Source: an uncultured Bacteroides sp. (GTDB lineage: Bacteria; Bacteroidota; Bacteroidia; Bacteroidales; Bacteroidaceae). Taken from it: DNA of 18,923 bases. A program made the position numbers and the translations under genes. The number at the start of each line of letters is the position of its first letter. Position 1 is the first letter of the stretch. The DNA is taken from assembly GCA_900544075.1 (NCBI GenBank), contig UQTJ01000051.1, positions 1 to 18,923 on the forward strand. Direction: 5' to 3'. This document shows, piece by piece, positions 1 to 5,996 of this stretch. The notes under the pieces were generated by a model. That model ran no database searches, was not told where the DNA came from, and saw nothing but the letters and a program-made list of their open reading frames with translations.

Positions 1-51
1 GTGACCCCATGCGTGACAGGCATGTATTCTAACCAACTGAACTAACGCACC
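1..51 (-). tRNA. tRNA-Asp(GTC), 5' part only, cut by the window edge
   Basis: Read on the minus strand, the acceptor 5' strand is GGTGCGT. It is followed by TA, a D arm (GTTC/GAAT around AGTTGGTTA) and an anticodon stem CATGC/GCATG enclosing the loop CTGTCAC. The anticodon is GTC, so it reads Asp codons. The sequence runs out in the variable loop and start of the T stem, so the T arm, acceptor 3' strand and any CCA lie outside the window. The pairing seen is complete for this part of a tRNA, so a functional gene is likely. Confidence 0.9.
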
Positions 52-94
52 AATTATTTCGGCTTTTGAGTCGTTGTATTTCTCAATTGCGATG

Positions 95-125
95 CAAAGG
101 TACAACAATTTTCCGTATTTGCAAT
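95..125 (-). promoter_or_regulatory. Promoter of tRNA-Asp
   Basis: On the minus strand a perfect Bacteroidota -7 box, TACCTTTG, lies at 102-95. An ATTG -33 element lies at 125-122, with 19 bp between. Transcription would begin near 88 and give a leader of about 35 nt before the tRNA. No other gene lies between. Confidence 0.75.
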
Positions 126-144
126 ACTTTGTCCGCTTTTTTTC

Positions 145-202
145 AAAAAAAAGTGATTATCACCTCAATTTTTACCGAAATCCGGCATTTTTGAGGTGAT
201 AA
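145..202 (-). terminator. Intrinsic terminator of eno
   Basis: A perfect 12-bp inverted repeat (TTATCACCTCAA at 157-168, TTGAGGTGATAA at 191-202) begins 20 nt past the enolase stop on the minus strand. After the 3' arm and a short ATCAC spacer comes a run of eight T on the minus strand (152-145). The loop is 22 nt and carries a weak inner CCG/CGG pair. Confidence 0.8.
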
Positions 203-221
203 CCGTTGATTTATGGCTTTA

Positions 222-1502
222 TTACTTAATTCTCTTATATCCGTATTTTGCCAAATCGCCAAGCTCTTCTTCTATACGGAGCAGCTGGTTGTATTTGGCC
301 ATTCTGTCCGAGCGGCTCAATGAACCGGTCTTAATCTGTCCGCTGTTGGTTGCTACTGCGATATCAGCAATAGTAGCATCTTCGGTTTCTCCCGAACGGT
401 GTGATGTCACAGAAGTGTATCCGTGTCTGTGGGCCATTTCTATTGCATCGAGTGTTTCGCTCAGCGAACCAATCTGATTAACCTTTATAAGGATTGAGTT
501 TCCGCATCCCATTTCGATACCTTTTGAGAGGAATTCCACGTTGGTAACGAACAGGTCGTCACCTACCAACTGGCATCTGTCGCCGATTCTTTCTGTAAGC
601 TTTTTCCATCCCTCCCAGTCGTTTTCGCTCATACCATCTTCTATCGAGTCGATAGGATATTTGTTAATCAGCTCTTCAAGATAGTCTATCTGTTCGTCGG
701 AAGTACGTTTCTTTCCTTTCTCTCCTTCGAAGATTGTGTAGTCGTACACTCCGTTCTTGTAGAATTCAGACGAAGCGCAGTCCATACCTATCATAATGTC
801 TTTTCCCGGTTCGTAGCCGGCAGCCTTTATGGCAGCTATTATTGACTCGAGAGCATCTTCGGTGCCATTGAGCGAAGGTGCGAAACCGCCTTCATCGCCT
901 ACTGCAGTGCTGAGTCCTCTGTCGTGGAGTACTTTCTTCAGTGCATGGAACACTTCTGCTCCCATTCTCAGTCCTTCGCGGAAAGATTCTGCTCCTACAG
1001 GGCGAATCATAAATTCCTGGAATGCTATAGGTGCGTCACTGTGCGAGCCACCGTTTATGATATTCATCATCGGCACAGGCAGAGTGTATGTATTCACGCC
1101 ACCGATATATCTGTAGAGAGGAATATCAAGATAGTTTGCTGCCGCTTTTGCTACTGCGAGCGATACCCCGAGGATAGCATTTGCTCCGAGTTTTGATTTT
1201 GTCTTTGTACCGTCCAGTTCAAGCATTTTGTTGTCTATGGCTCTCTGTTGCAATACAGACCATCCTGTCAGGGCAGGTGCAATGACATTGTTCACATTAT
1301 ATACAGCTTTCATGACTCCCTTTCCGCCGTATCTGCTCTTATCATTGTCGCGCAGTTCGAGAGCCTCATTCTCACCTGTCGATGCTCCTGAAGGAACAGA
1401 TGCTCTACCGATGATTCCTGATTCCAGACGAACTTCTACTTCTACTGTCGGATTGCCGCGTGAATCCAAAATTTCACGTCCTTTGATTGATTCTATTCTC
1501 AT
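222..1502 (-). CDS. eno: Enolase (phosphopyruvate hydratase)
   Basis: Cytoplasmic glycolytic enzyme that interconverts 2-phosphoglycerate and phosphoenolpyruvate. With the start at 1502 the protein has 426 residues, usual for the bacterial family, and begins MRIESIKGREILDSRG. Catalytic and metal residues are all visible: Glu204 in GDEGGFAP, Mg ligands Asp241, Glu288 (IEDG) and Asp315 (GDDLF), base Lys340 (LIKVNQ), the His368-Arg369-Ser370 loop (SHRSGE) and Lys391. The frame stays open upstream to a Met at 1535, but that codon sits where transcription should start (the -7 box is at 1546-1539) and the 11 extra residues are not enolase-like, so 1502 is preferred. The gene is monocistronic, with its own promoter and terminator. 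Confidence 0.98.
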   Translation of the reverse strand: MRIESIKGREILDSRGNPTVEVEVRLESGIIGRASVPSGASTGENEALELRDNDKSRYGGKGVMKAVYNVNNVIAPALTGWSVLQQRAIDNKMLELDGTKTKSKLGANAILGVSLAVAKAAANYLDIPLYRYIGGVNTYTLPVPMMNIINGGSHSDAPIAFQEFMIRPVGAESFREGLRMGAEVFHALKKVLHDRGLSTAVGDEGGFAPSLNGTEDALESIIAAIKAAGYEPGKDIMIGMDCASSEFYKNGVYDYTIFEGEKGKKRTSDEQIDYLEELINKYPIDSIEDGMSENDWEGWKKLTERIGDRCQLVGDDLFVTNVEFLSKGIEMGCGNSILIKVNQIGSLSETLDAIEMAHRHGYTSVTSHRSGETEDATIADIAVATNSGQIKTGSLSRSDRMAKYNQLLRIEEELGDLAKYGYKRIK

Positions 1503-1538
1503 AATCTTAAACTGTTTAAGTTGTTTTACATTCATCTA

Positions 1539-1570
1539 CAAAGATGGAAAACTCCACCCTGATTTGCAAT
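1539..1570 (-). promoter_or_regulatory. Promoter of eno
   Basis: On the minus strand CATCTTTG (1546-1539) is a one-mismatch TAnnTTTG -7 box. An ATTG -33 element lies at 1570-1567, 20 bp upstream. The predicted start of transcription is near 1532, giving a leader of about 30 nt, which rules out the longer reading of enolase. Confidence 0.6.
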
Positions 1571-1600
1571 ACCTAAAAATAGGTATTTTTATTGTGTTAT

Positions 1601-1656
1601 AAAAAGAAAACAGGTTGCTGTGGCAAATGTAGGTACATTCTACCAAGTCAACCTGT
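1601..1656 (-). terminator. Intrinsic terminator of the rubrerythrin gene
   Basis: An 8-bp inverted repeat (ACAGGTTG at 1610-1617, CAACCTGT at 1649-1656) lies 27 nt past the rubrerythrin stop. On the minus strand it is followed by TTTTCTTTTT (1610-1601). The 31-nt loop contains a further small stem (TTGC/GCAA). Confidence 0.65.
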
Positions 1657-1683
1657 GTATCTATATGTTATAAGGAACTGTTA

Positions 1684-2262
1684 TCAATAGTTGTTTTTCT
1701 TAACTTCGAAGTAAGCCTGTGGGTGAAGGCATGCAGGGCATATTTCAGGAGCCTCTGTACCTACGTGTACATAACCGCAGTTACGGCACTGCCATACTGT
1801 CTCAACATCTTTCTTGAATACCTTGCCTTCTTCGATATTCTTAACGAAAGCTCTGTATCTTTCTTCGTGTCCCTTTTCAGCTACAGCGATTTCGCGATAC
1901 ATTTTTGCGATTGCAGGGAAACCTTCTTCATCTGCGATGTCTGCAAAGCGTGGGTAATCCAATGACCATTCTTCATTCTCACCTGCTGCAGCAGCCTTAA
2001 GGTTTTCAAGTGTAGTACCGATTACACCTGCAGGATAGCTTGCTGTGATTTCTACCATTCCGCCTTCCAACCATTTGAACATACGTTTTGCGTGTTCCTT
2101 TTCCTGGTCAGCTGTTTCAGTGAAGATTGCTGAAATCTGTTCGTAACCTTCTTTCTTTGCTACACTTGCAAAGTAAGTATAACGCATTCTTGCCTGTGAT
2201 TCACCTGCGAATGAGATTGCCAAATTCTTTTCTGTTCTTGTTCCTTTGATGCTTTTTTCCAT
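1684..2262 (-). CDS. rbr: Rubrerythrin
   Basis: Cytoplasmic non-haem iron peroxidase that reduces hydrogen peroxide and protects anaerobes during oxygen exposure. The protein has 192 residues. The N-terminal ferritin-like four-helix domain (about 1-145) carries the diiron ligands Glu21, Glu54, His57, Glu95, Glu98, Glu129 and His132, each in the family's spacing. The C-terminal rubredoxin domain binds one iron through Cys159-x2-Cys162 and Cys175-x2-Cys178 (CRNCGY, CPACLH). The frame is open back to a Met at 2307, but the -7 box at 2319-2312 would place that codon at or before the transcript start, so Met at 2262 (MEKSIKGT) is chosen. It is divergent from the SulP gene and single in its transcript. 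A PerR-box-like palindrome covers the promoter and fits peroxide control. Confidence 0.97.
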   Translation of the reverse strand: MEKSIKGTRTEKNLAISFAGESQARMRYTYFASVAKKEGYEQISAIFTETADQEKEHAKRMFKWLEGGMVEITASYPAGVIGTTLENLKAAAAGENEEWSLDYPRFADIADEEGFPAIAKMYREIAVAEKGHEERYRAFVKNIEEGKVFKKDVETVWQCRNCGYVHVGTEAPEICPACLHPQAYFEVKKNNY

Positions 2263-2311
2263 AATTGTAGTTATTTTGTTGGGTTTAACTTCTTGTTTTA
2301 TTTTCACACTG

Positions 2312-2319
2312 CAAAGATA
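2312..2319 (-). promoter_or_regulatory. -7 box of the rbr promoter
   Basis: TATCTTTG on the minus strand matches TAnnTTTG exactly. There is no good TTTG element at 19-21 bp upstream. That region is instead occupied by the palindrome at 2336-2350. The expected transcript start is near 2305, about 43 nt before the chosen ATG. Confidence 0.7.
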
Positions 2320-2335
2320 ATATATTTATTCAAAT

Positions 2336-2350
2336 TTGTAATTATTACAA
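2336..2350. promoter_or_regulatory. PerR/Fur-type operator candidate at the rbr promoter
   Basis: The sequence TTGTAATTATTACAA is a perfect 7-1-7 palindrome. It differs from the Bacillus PerR box TTATAATNATTATAA only by one symmetric A-to-G/T-to-C change. AAA at 2332-2334 and TTT at 2352-2354 continue the symmetry after one mismatch. It lies 16 bp upstream of the rbr -7 box, where a bound repressor would block the -33 region. The gene served is a typical member of PerR regulons in anaerobes. The operator role is inferred. Confidence 0.5.
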
Positions 2351-2434
2351 TTTTTAATTTATAATCTTTTAAGTTTTTACTGCTAAATCATAATTTATAT
2401 AGCTGTAAAAGTATGTTATATGACAGAAAAGACG

Positions 2435-2442
2435 TAATTTTG
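2435..2442 (+). promoter_or_regulatory. -7 box of the SulP gene promoter
   Basis: TAATTTTG fits TAnnTTTG and lies 36 bp before the SulP start codon. The -33 position (2412-2415, TATG) is a poor match. The intergenic region 2320-2434 is very AT-rich and otherwise shows only the palindrome at 2336-2350. Confidence 0.5.
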
Positions 2443-2478
2443 CAAAAAAATATTTATAAATAGAAACAATATTGATTT

Positions 2479-4173
2479 ATGAAAGGGGTTGAATTTCATC
2501 CTAAACTGTTTTCTACGCTAAAGAATTACAGTAAGTCAGACTTTATGACTGATTTGATGGCGGGTATAATCGTGGGTATTGTAGCCTTGCCGTTGGCTAT
2601 TGCGTTTGGTATTGCTTCCGGTGTTACACCAGAGAAGGGTATTATTACGGCTATTGTGGCCGGATTTATTATTTCGTTCCTTGGTGGCAGCAAGGTGCAG
2701 ATTGGCGGTCCTACGGGTGCATTTATTGTTATCATTTATGGAATCATCCAGCAATACGGATTGAGCGGACTTATGGTTGCCACTATGATGGCCGGAGTCT
2801 TGCTTATATTATTAGGTGTATTCAAGTTGGGTACTGTGATAAAGTTTATCCCCTATCCTATTATTATAGGTTTTACGAGCGGTATTGCCGTGACAATCTT
2901 TACTACGCAGATAGCCGATATCTTCGGTCTTGATTTCAGGGGTGAGAAAGTTCCGGGCGATTTCATCGGAAAATGGATGCTTTATTTCAAACATTTCGAT
3001 ACTGTGAACTGGTGGAATGCCATAGTAAGTGTAGTCAGTGTGTTTATCATTGCCATAACTCCTAAGTTTTCGAAGAAGGTTCCGGGTTCCCTCGTAGCTA
3101 TTATTTTAGTGACAGTGGGTGTATATTTCCTGAAACAATATGCAGGAATTACCTGTATAGATACTATAGGCGACCGTTTCAGCATCAAGGCTGAGCTTCC
3201 TTCGGCTGCAGTTCCGTCTATAAACTGGGAGGCTATACAGAGTCTTTTCCCTGTAGCTATAACCATTGCAGTACTTGGAGCCATTGAGTCACTTCTTTCG
3301 GCGGCTGTGGCCGATGGTGTGATTGGCGACAGACATGATTCTAACACAGAACTTATAGCCCAGGGTGTTGCCAATGTGGTATCTCCTATTTTCGGCGGTA
3401 TTCCTGCTACAGGTGCCATAGCTCGTACGATGACCAATATCAATAACGGAGGAAAATCTCCGGTATCAGGTATTGTGCATGCAGTAGTTCTTCTTCTGAT
3501 ACTTCTGTTCCTTATGCCGCTTGCACAGTATATTCCTATGGCATGTCTTGCCGGAGTATTGGTGATAGTATCATATAATATGAGCGGATGGAGAGTGTTT
3601 ATGGGATTGCTTAAGAACCCTAAATCAGACGTTACAGTCCTACTCATTACATTCTTCCTTACAGTGATATTCGATTTGACAGTTGCCATCGAGGTGGGAT
3701 TGGTTATAGCCTGCGTACTGTTTATGAAACGTGTGATGGAAACAACTCAGATTTCCGTTATCAAGAATGAACTTGACCCTAACAACGAATCTGATATGGA
3801 GGTGCACGAAGAGCATCTTATCATCCCTGAAGGAGTAGAGGTGTATGAGATTAACGGTCCTTATTTCTTCGGTATAGCTACCAAATTTGAGGATATGATG
3901 GCACAGTTGGGTGACAGACCGAAGATTCGTATCATCCGTATGCGTAAGGTTCCTTTCATCGATTCTACAGGTATCCATAACCTTACTACACTCTGCCATA
4001 TGTCGCAGAAGGAGAATATACATATCATTCTGTCCGGTGTAAACGAACATGTACATAAGACACTCGAGAAATCAGGATTCTATGAACTTCTTGGCAAAGA
4101 GAACATTTGCAGCAATATCAATGAAGCTCTTGCAGTAGCCACAAAAGAGATGGAAGAATTCAATAGAAAATAA
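2479..4173 (+). CDS. SulP (SLC26-type) anion transporter with STAS domain
   Basis: Inner-membrane transporter of the SulP family, whose members move sulfate, bicarbonate or other anions, usually by proton or sodium symport. The 564-residue protein starts with a short cytoplasmic segment. Residues about 25-420 form many hydrophobic helices, including the family sequences GIIVGIVALPLAIAFGIASG (29-48), GGPTGAF (76-82) and FGGIPATGAIART (305-317). The cytoplasmic C-terminal STAS domain (about 450-558) contains IDSTG (494-498), the loop around the phosphorylatable serine of anti-sigma-factor antagonists. The length is normal. The gene stands alone on the plus strand between the rbr promoter region and its own terminator. 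The substrate cannot be told from sequence: sulfate and bicarbonate are both open. Confidence 0.93.
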   Translation: MKGVEFHPKLFSTLKNYSKSDFMTDLMAGIIVGIVALPLAIAFGIASGVTPEKGIITAIVAGFIISFLGGSKVQIGGPTGAFIVIIYGIIQQYGLSGLMVATMMAGVLLILLGVFKLGTVIKFIPYPIIIGFTSGIAVTIFTTQIADIFGLDFRGEKVPGDFIGKWMLYFKHFDTVNWWNAIVSVVSVFIIAITPKFSKKVPGSLVAIILVTVGVYFLKQYAGITCIDTIGDRFSIKAELPSAAVPSINWEAIQSLFPVAITIAVLGAIESLLSAAVADGVIGDRHDSNTELIAQGVANVVSPIFGGIPATGAIARTMTNINNGGKSPVSGIVHAVVLLLILLFLMPLAQYIPMACLAGVLVIVSYNMSGWRVFMGLLKNPKSDVTVLLITFFLTVIFDLTVAIEVGLVIACVLFMKRVMETTQISVIKNELDPNNESDMEVHEEHLIIPEGVEVYEINGPYFFGIATKFEDMMAQLGDRPKIRIIRMRKVPFIDSTGIHNLTTLCHMSQKENIHIILSGVNEHVHKTLEKSGFYELLGKENICSNINEALAVATKEMEEFNRK

Positions 4174-4194
4174 TGCTTTTAACAATTAACATAA

Positions 4195-4235
4195 ATGCTC
4201 CGTGTTGTTAACAAACATGGAGTATTTTCTTTATT
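4195..4235 (+). terminator. Terminator of the SulP gene
   Basis: A 12-bp stem containing two G-U pairs (ATGCTCCGTGTT at 4195-4206, AACATGGAGTAT at 4214-4225) has a 7-nt loop and is followed by the T-rich run TTTCTTTATTTATT. It lies 21 nt past the SulP stop. Confidence 0.75.
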
Positions 4236-4276
4236 TATTAAACTATGTTATAAAACACGGTTTTTCTACTGAAATA

Positions 4277-4307
4277 CTTGCAGATTACCGAAAAGTCCGT
4301 ACCTTTG
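4277..4307 (+). promoter_or_regulatory. Promoter of the candidate small RNA
   Basis: CTTG at 4277-4280, 19 bp of spacer, then a perfect -7 box TACCTTTG at 4300-4307. This is one of the two best-formed two-element promoters in the window, yet no coding frame follows before the terminator at 4352-4376. Confidence 0.65.
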
Positions 4308-4312
4308 TACTG

Positions 4313-4376
4313 TGTTTTTCATAGTATTAGATTTTAAGGTTAACAAAGGTTGGAGTACAGCGGTACTCCTTTTTTT
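4313..4376 (+). ncRNA. Candidate small RNA of about 65 nt with intrinsic terminator
   Basis: A strong Bacteroidota-type promoter (4277-4307) is followed about 45 nt later by a near-ideal intrinsic terminator: stem GGAGTAC/GTACTCC (4352-4358, 4363-4369), tetraloop AGCG, then seven T (4370-4376). The enclosed segment has no ATG and no plausible reading frame. The transcript start is estimated a few bases past the -7 box. The unit lies between the SulP terminator and the LysO terminator, so it is neither a leader nor a tail of those genes. The function is unknown. It could be a trans-acting RNA or an attenuated remnant of a leader. Confidence 0.55.
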
Positions 4377-4413
4377 ATGTCCATACGTTTCGTACTGAAA
4401 TAACAATATAATA

Positions 4414-4457
4414 AACCGCCGGTCAGTGATATATTGATGTATCACCAACCGTCGGTT
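4414..4457 (-). terminator. Terminator of the lysO pair
   Basis: A compound hairpin lies 18 nt past the lysO stop on the minus strand. The outer arms are AACCGCCGGT (4414-4423) and ACCGTCGGTT (4448-4457), with one mismatch. The inner stem is GTGATA/TATCAC. After the 3' arm the minus strand reads TATTATATTGTTATTT, which is T-rich but not a pure T run, so termination may be moderate. Confidence 0.6.
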
Positions 4458-4475
4458 CAGTTATTTGAATACAGG

Positions 4476-5096
4476 TTATAAATTGCAGAATAATGACACG
4501 AAGAAAGGAACACTTATATTAATCAGTATTCCATGCAAAATAGCTATCGGAATAGCTTCCTTTCCGGAATATCTGCTTATAGTGGCTAATAGGATATCGG
4601 ATGAACCAATGCCTGCTGCAGAAATAGGCGCAAGTTGTCCGAAATACTTTCTGATTACAGGAGCGCATATCAAAGCAGTCATTTCGCGGAAAATATTCGC
4701 AAGCAGAGCTATAGTTCCTAATTCTGTTGCCAATTGAAGTCCTATGCTCGGTGTCTTGAGTTGCGTTATAAGCACTGAAGATACGGAATAGTAGGCAAAT
4801 CCGCTTCCTACAGCCATACAGTCGAATATACTCCATCTGCTCAGAATAAAGGCTGCAATGGCAGAGAAAACAAATGTTCCGGCTACAGTAGCCATCGGAA
4901 CGAGGAGCATCTTAAAGCTCAACTGTGATGCAAATCCTTTGATATCCTGATTTCCTCCAAGGTTTATTCCAAGCAGCAGCATAAGTACATAGAGTACATA
5001 AACCGAAACCTGATGCGGGTCGAAGTCTGTAGTGACAAAATAACCGCCTACGCAACCTAATATGAAGAATAGAAGAATAAGAATGCTTCCTTTCAT
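4476..5096 (-). CDS. lysO: LysO-type amino-acid exporter, large (C-terminal) part
   Basis: Integral membrane protein of 206 residues matching the larger C-terminal part of the LysO/YbjE (DUF340) family. In E. coli that family is a single protein of about 300 residues that exports lysine. Visible features are a first helix (MKGSILILLFFILGCVGGYF), then LMLLLGINLGGNQ and, near the C terminus, GIGSSDILLATISRYSG and a last helix IAILHGILINISVPFFVSLF. An upstream frame reaches 5195, but the ATG at 5096 overlaps the stop of the preceding gene as ATGA, typical of coupled translation, and the extra 33 residues are the out-of-frame copy of that gene. The two genes together give about 307 residues, so this is a split exporter, not a broken one. 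The substrate (lysine or another cationic amino acid) is inferred from the family. Confidence 0.85.
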   Translation of the reverse strand: MKGSILILLFFILGCVGGYFVTTDFDPHQVSVYVLYVLMLLLGINLGGNQDIKGFASQLSFKMLLVPMATVAGTFVFSAIAAFILSRWSIFDCMAVGSGFAYYSVSSVLITQLKTPSIGLQLATELGTIALLANIFREMTALICAPVIRKYFGQLAPISAAGIGSSDILLATISRYSGKEAIPIAILHGILINISVPFFVSLFCNL

Positions 5097-5398
5097 TTTC
5101 CGGCTCCTTTCTTGAAAAACAGATTGAATACCAACATAGCAGCTACAGAGCTTCCTACGAGGCTTAAAACAGATATTATCGCTGCCTGTTCGCAATAGTA
5201 TGTAAGATTACTGATTATCAGTTTGTTTCCTCCCACTGACAGTCCAAGGATGAACAGAAGCAGGCAAACTACAATTTGTATAAGTGTCGACACCTTGCTA
5301 AGGTCTTTTTTGCTTCTTAAAGAATAACCGATAATGGCACCAATTGCCATAATAGAAATAAAAATGAACATGTGAAGTAATAAATTAAAATTAGACAT
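5093..5398 (-). CDS. LysO-type exporter, small (N-terminal) part
   Basis: Membrane protein of 101 residues with three hydrophobic segments (about 5-22, 30-50 and 63-92), starting MSNFNLLLHMFIFISIMAIG. It contains GLSVGGNK at about 47-54, paralleling GINLGGNQ in the neighbouring gene. This is the N-terminal part of the LysO (DUF340) family encoded separately. The ATG at 5398 is chosen because it begins the hydrophobic family sequence. The extension to 5440 is short and basic (MCHRRHSKRGFVF) and overlaps a leader hairpin. The stop codon overlaps the ATG of the large subunit, so the products are probably made in equal amounts and assemble in the inner membrane. The transcript has a leader of about 120 nt. 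Confidence 0.8.
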   Translation of the reverse strand: MSNFNLLLHMFIFISIMAIGAIIGYSLRSKKDLSKVSTLIQIVVCLLLFILGLSVGGNKLIISNLTYYCEQAAIISVLSLVGSSVAAMLVFNLFFKKGAGK

Positions 5399-5434
5399 AG
5401 AAAATACAAATCCTCGCTTGGAGTGTCTTCTATG
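5396..5434 (-). promoter_or_regulatory. Leader hairpin covering the start codon of the small LysO gene
   Basis: On the minus strand CATAGAAGA (5434-5426) can pair with TTTTCTATG (5404-5396), 9 bp including one G-U. The last three bases are the ATG of the exporter. If the hairpin forms, translation initiation would be hindered. A 16-codon frame (5480-5430, MKIIWSIRSFNFTNVP) ends with a TAG inside the 5' arm, so translating it would open the hairpin. The hairpin is seen; its regulatory use is inferred. Confidence 0.35.
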
Positions 5435-5524
5435 GCACATTTGTAAAATTAAAAGATCTTATAGACCAGATTATTTTCATTTTTACTATCAAATTATAAG
5501 TTTTGTGTTGTTTGAAATCGGCCG

Positions 5525-5532
5525 CAAAGGTA
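5525..5532 (-). promoter_or_regulatory. -7 box of the lysO promoter
   Basis: TACCTTTG on the minus strand is a perfect TAnnTTTG. No convincing -33 element is seen 19-21 bp upstream. It places the transcript start near 5518 and leaves a long 5' leader of about 120 nt before the ATG at 5398. The stretch 5533-5699 is AT-rich and shows nothing else. Confidence 0.55.
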
Positions 5533-5699
5533 CATCTTTTTTCTTAATGTCGTATTTGATATACAATAAAAATTATTTTGTCCTATAAATTAAATATTTT
5601 GTGTTGTTGTGGCTTACAATTTGCTATAAATATTATGTTACGAATTGATAGTATATTAACCAGTATGGATAAATATTTATTTTAAAGCAGATTATAAAT

Positions 5700-5741
5700 A
5701 CAAAAAAGCCTCAAGAACGATATTTCCTGAGGCTTTTTTGT
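5700..5741 (-). terminator. Strong terminator after tRNA-Gln, symmetric and possibly bidirectional
   Basis: A perfect 14-bp inverted repeat (ACAAAAAAGCCTCA at 5700-5713, TGAGGCTTTTTTGT at 5728-5741) with a 14-nt loop abuts the tRNA 3' end. Because the arms carry A6 and T6, it would act as an intrinsic terminator on either strand. It separates the tRNA transcript from the lysO promoter. Confidence 0.85.
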
Positions 5742-5742
5742 G

Positions 5743-5814
5743 TTGGACTACCAAGATTCGAACTTGGACAAACAGAACCAAAACCTGTTGTGCTAACCAT
5801 TACACCATAGTCCA
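5743..5814 (-). tRNA. tRNA-Gln(TTG)
   Basis: On the minus strand the 72-nt sequence folds as a full cloverleaf. The acceptor stem TGGACTA/TAGTCCA includes the U1-A72 pair typical of bacterial tRNA-Gln. The anticodon stem ACAGG/TCTGT encloses TTTTGGT with anticodon TTG. The T arm is CCAAG-TTCGAAT-CTTGG. The discriminator is A. The CCA end is not encoded (the next bases are CAC), so it would be added enzymatically. Confidence 0.95.
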
Positions 5815-5844
5815 AACTTTATTGCTTTCTTCCGAAATGCGTGG

Positions 5845-5877
5845 CAAAGATACTATCTTTTTACGTTATCTTCCAAA
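5845..5877 (-). promoter_or_regulatory. Promoter of tRNA-Gln
   Basis: On the minus strand TTTG (5877-5874), 21 bp of spacer, then TATCTTTG (5852-5845). Both elements match the Bacteroidota consensus exactly. The start of transcription would be near 5838, about 24 nt before the tRNA. Confidence 0.8.
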
Positions 5878-5937
5878 TTTTATGTGAGTTTTTTCTTTTG
5901 AAATTGCTATATTTATGGTTGAAAAACTCCTAAAATT

Positions 5938-5996
5938 AAACGCTTCGTCATTTGAAGTAAAACGACGAAGCGTTTAAACTCAAATGACGAAGCGTT
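5938..5996 (-). repeat. Three-copy inverted/direct repeat at the end of the operon, two alternative hairpins
   Basis: The core AACGCTTCGTC occurs as AAACGCTTCGTCATTTGA at 5938-5955. It occurs inverted at 5964-5975 (GACGAAGCGTTT) and again inverted at 5980-5996. The first copy pairs with the third for 17 bp without mismatch, or with the second for 12 bp. The two folds exclude each other. The third copy runs into the stop codon of the ABC ATPase gene. On the minus strand a moderately T-rich stretch follows (AATTTTAGGAGTTTTTC). It is probably the operon's terminator or mRNA 3'-end stabiliser. Confidence 0.7.

Noticed and set aside
1503..1535. Longer enolase starting at 1535
   Set aside because: The codon lies at or upstream of the predicted transcript start and the added residues do not belong to enolase.
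2982..3689. Open frame of 235 codons antisense to the SulP gene
   Set aside because: The sense frame has clear family motifs throughout; the antisense product is not recognisable and has no promoter.
4267..4402. Ten-base direct repeat TACTGAAATA on both sides of the candidate small RNA (4267-4276 and 4393-4402), as a target duplication
   Set aside because: No transposon ends or transposase are present; a 10-base repeat in AT-rich DNA can be chance.
5399..5520. Lysine riboswitch upstream of the LysO genes
   Set aside because: The leader is about 120 nt and AT-rich, and shows none of the conserved L-box core or its multi-helix fold.
5938..5996. CRISPR array
   Set aside because: Three short copies in mixed orientation without regular spacers; they form hairpins at an operon end.
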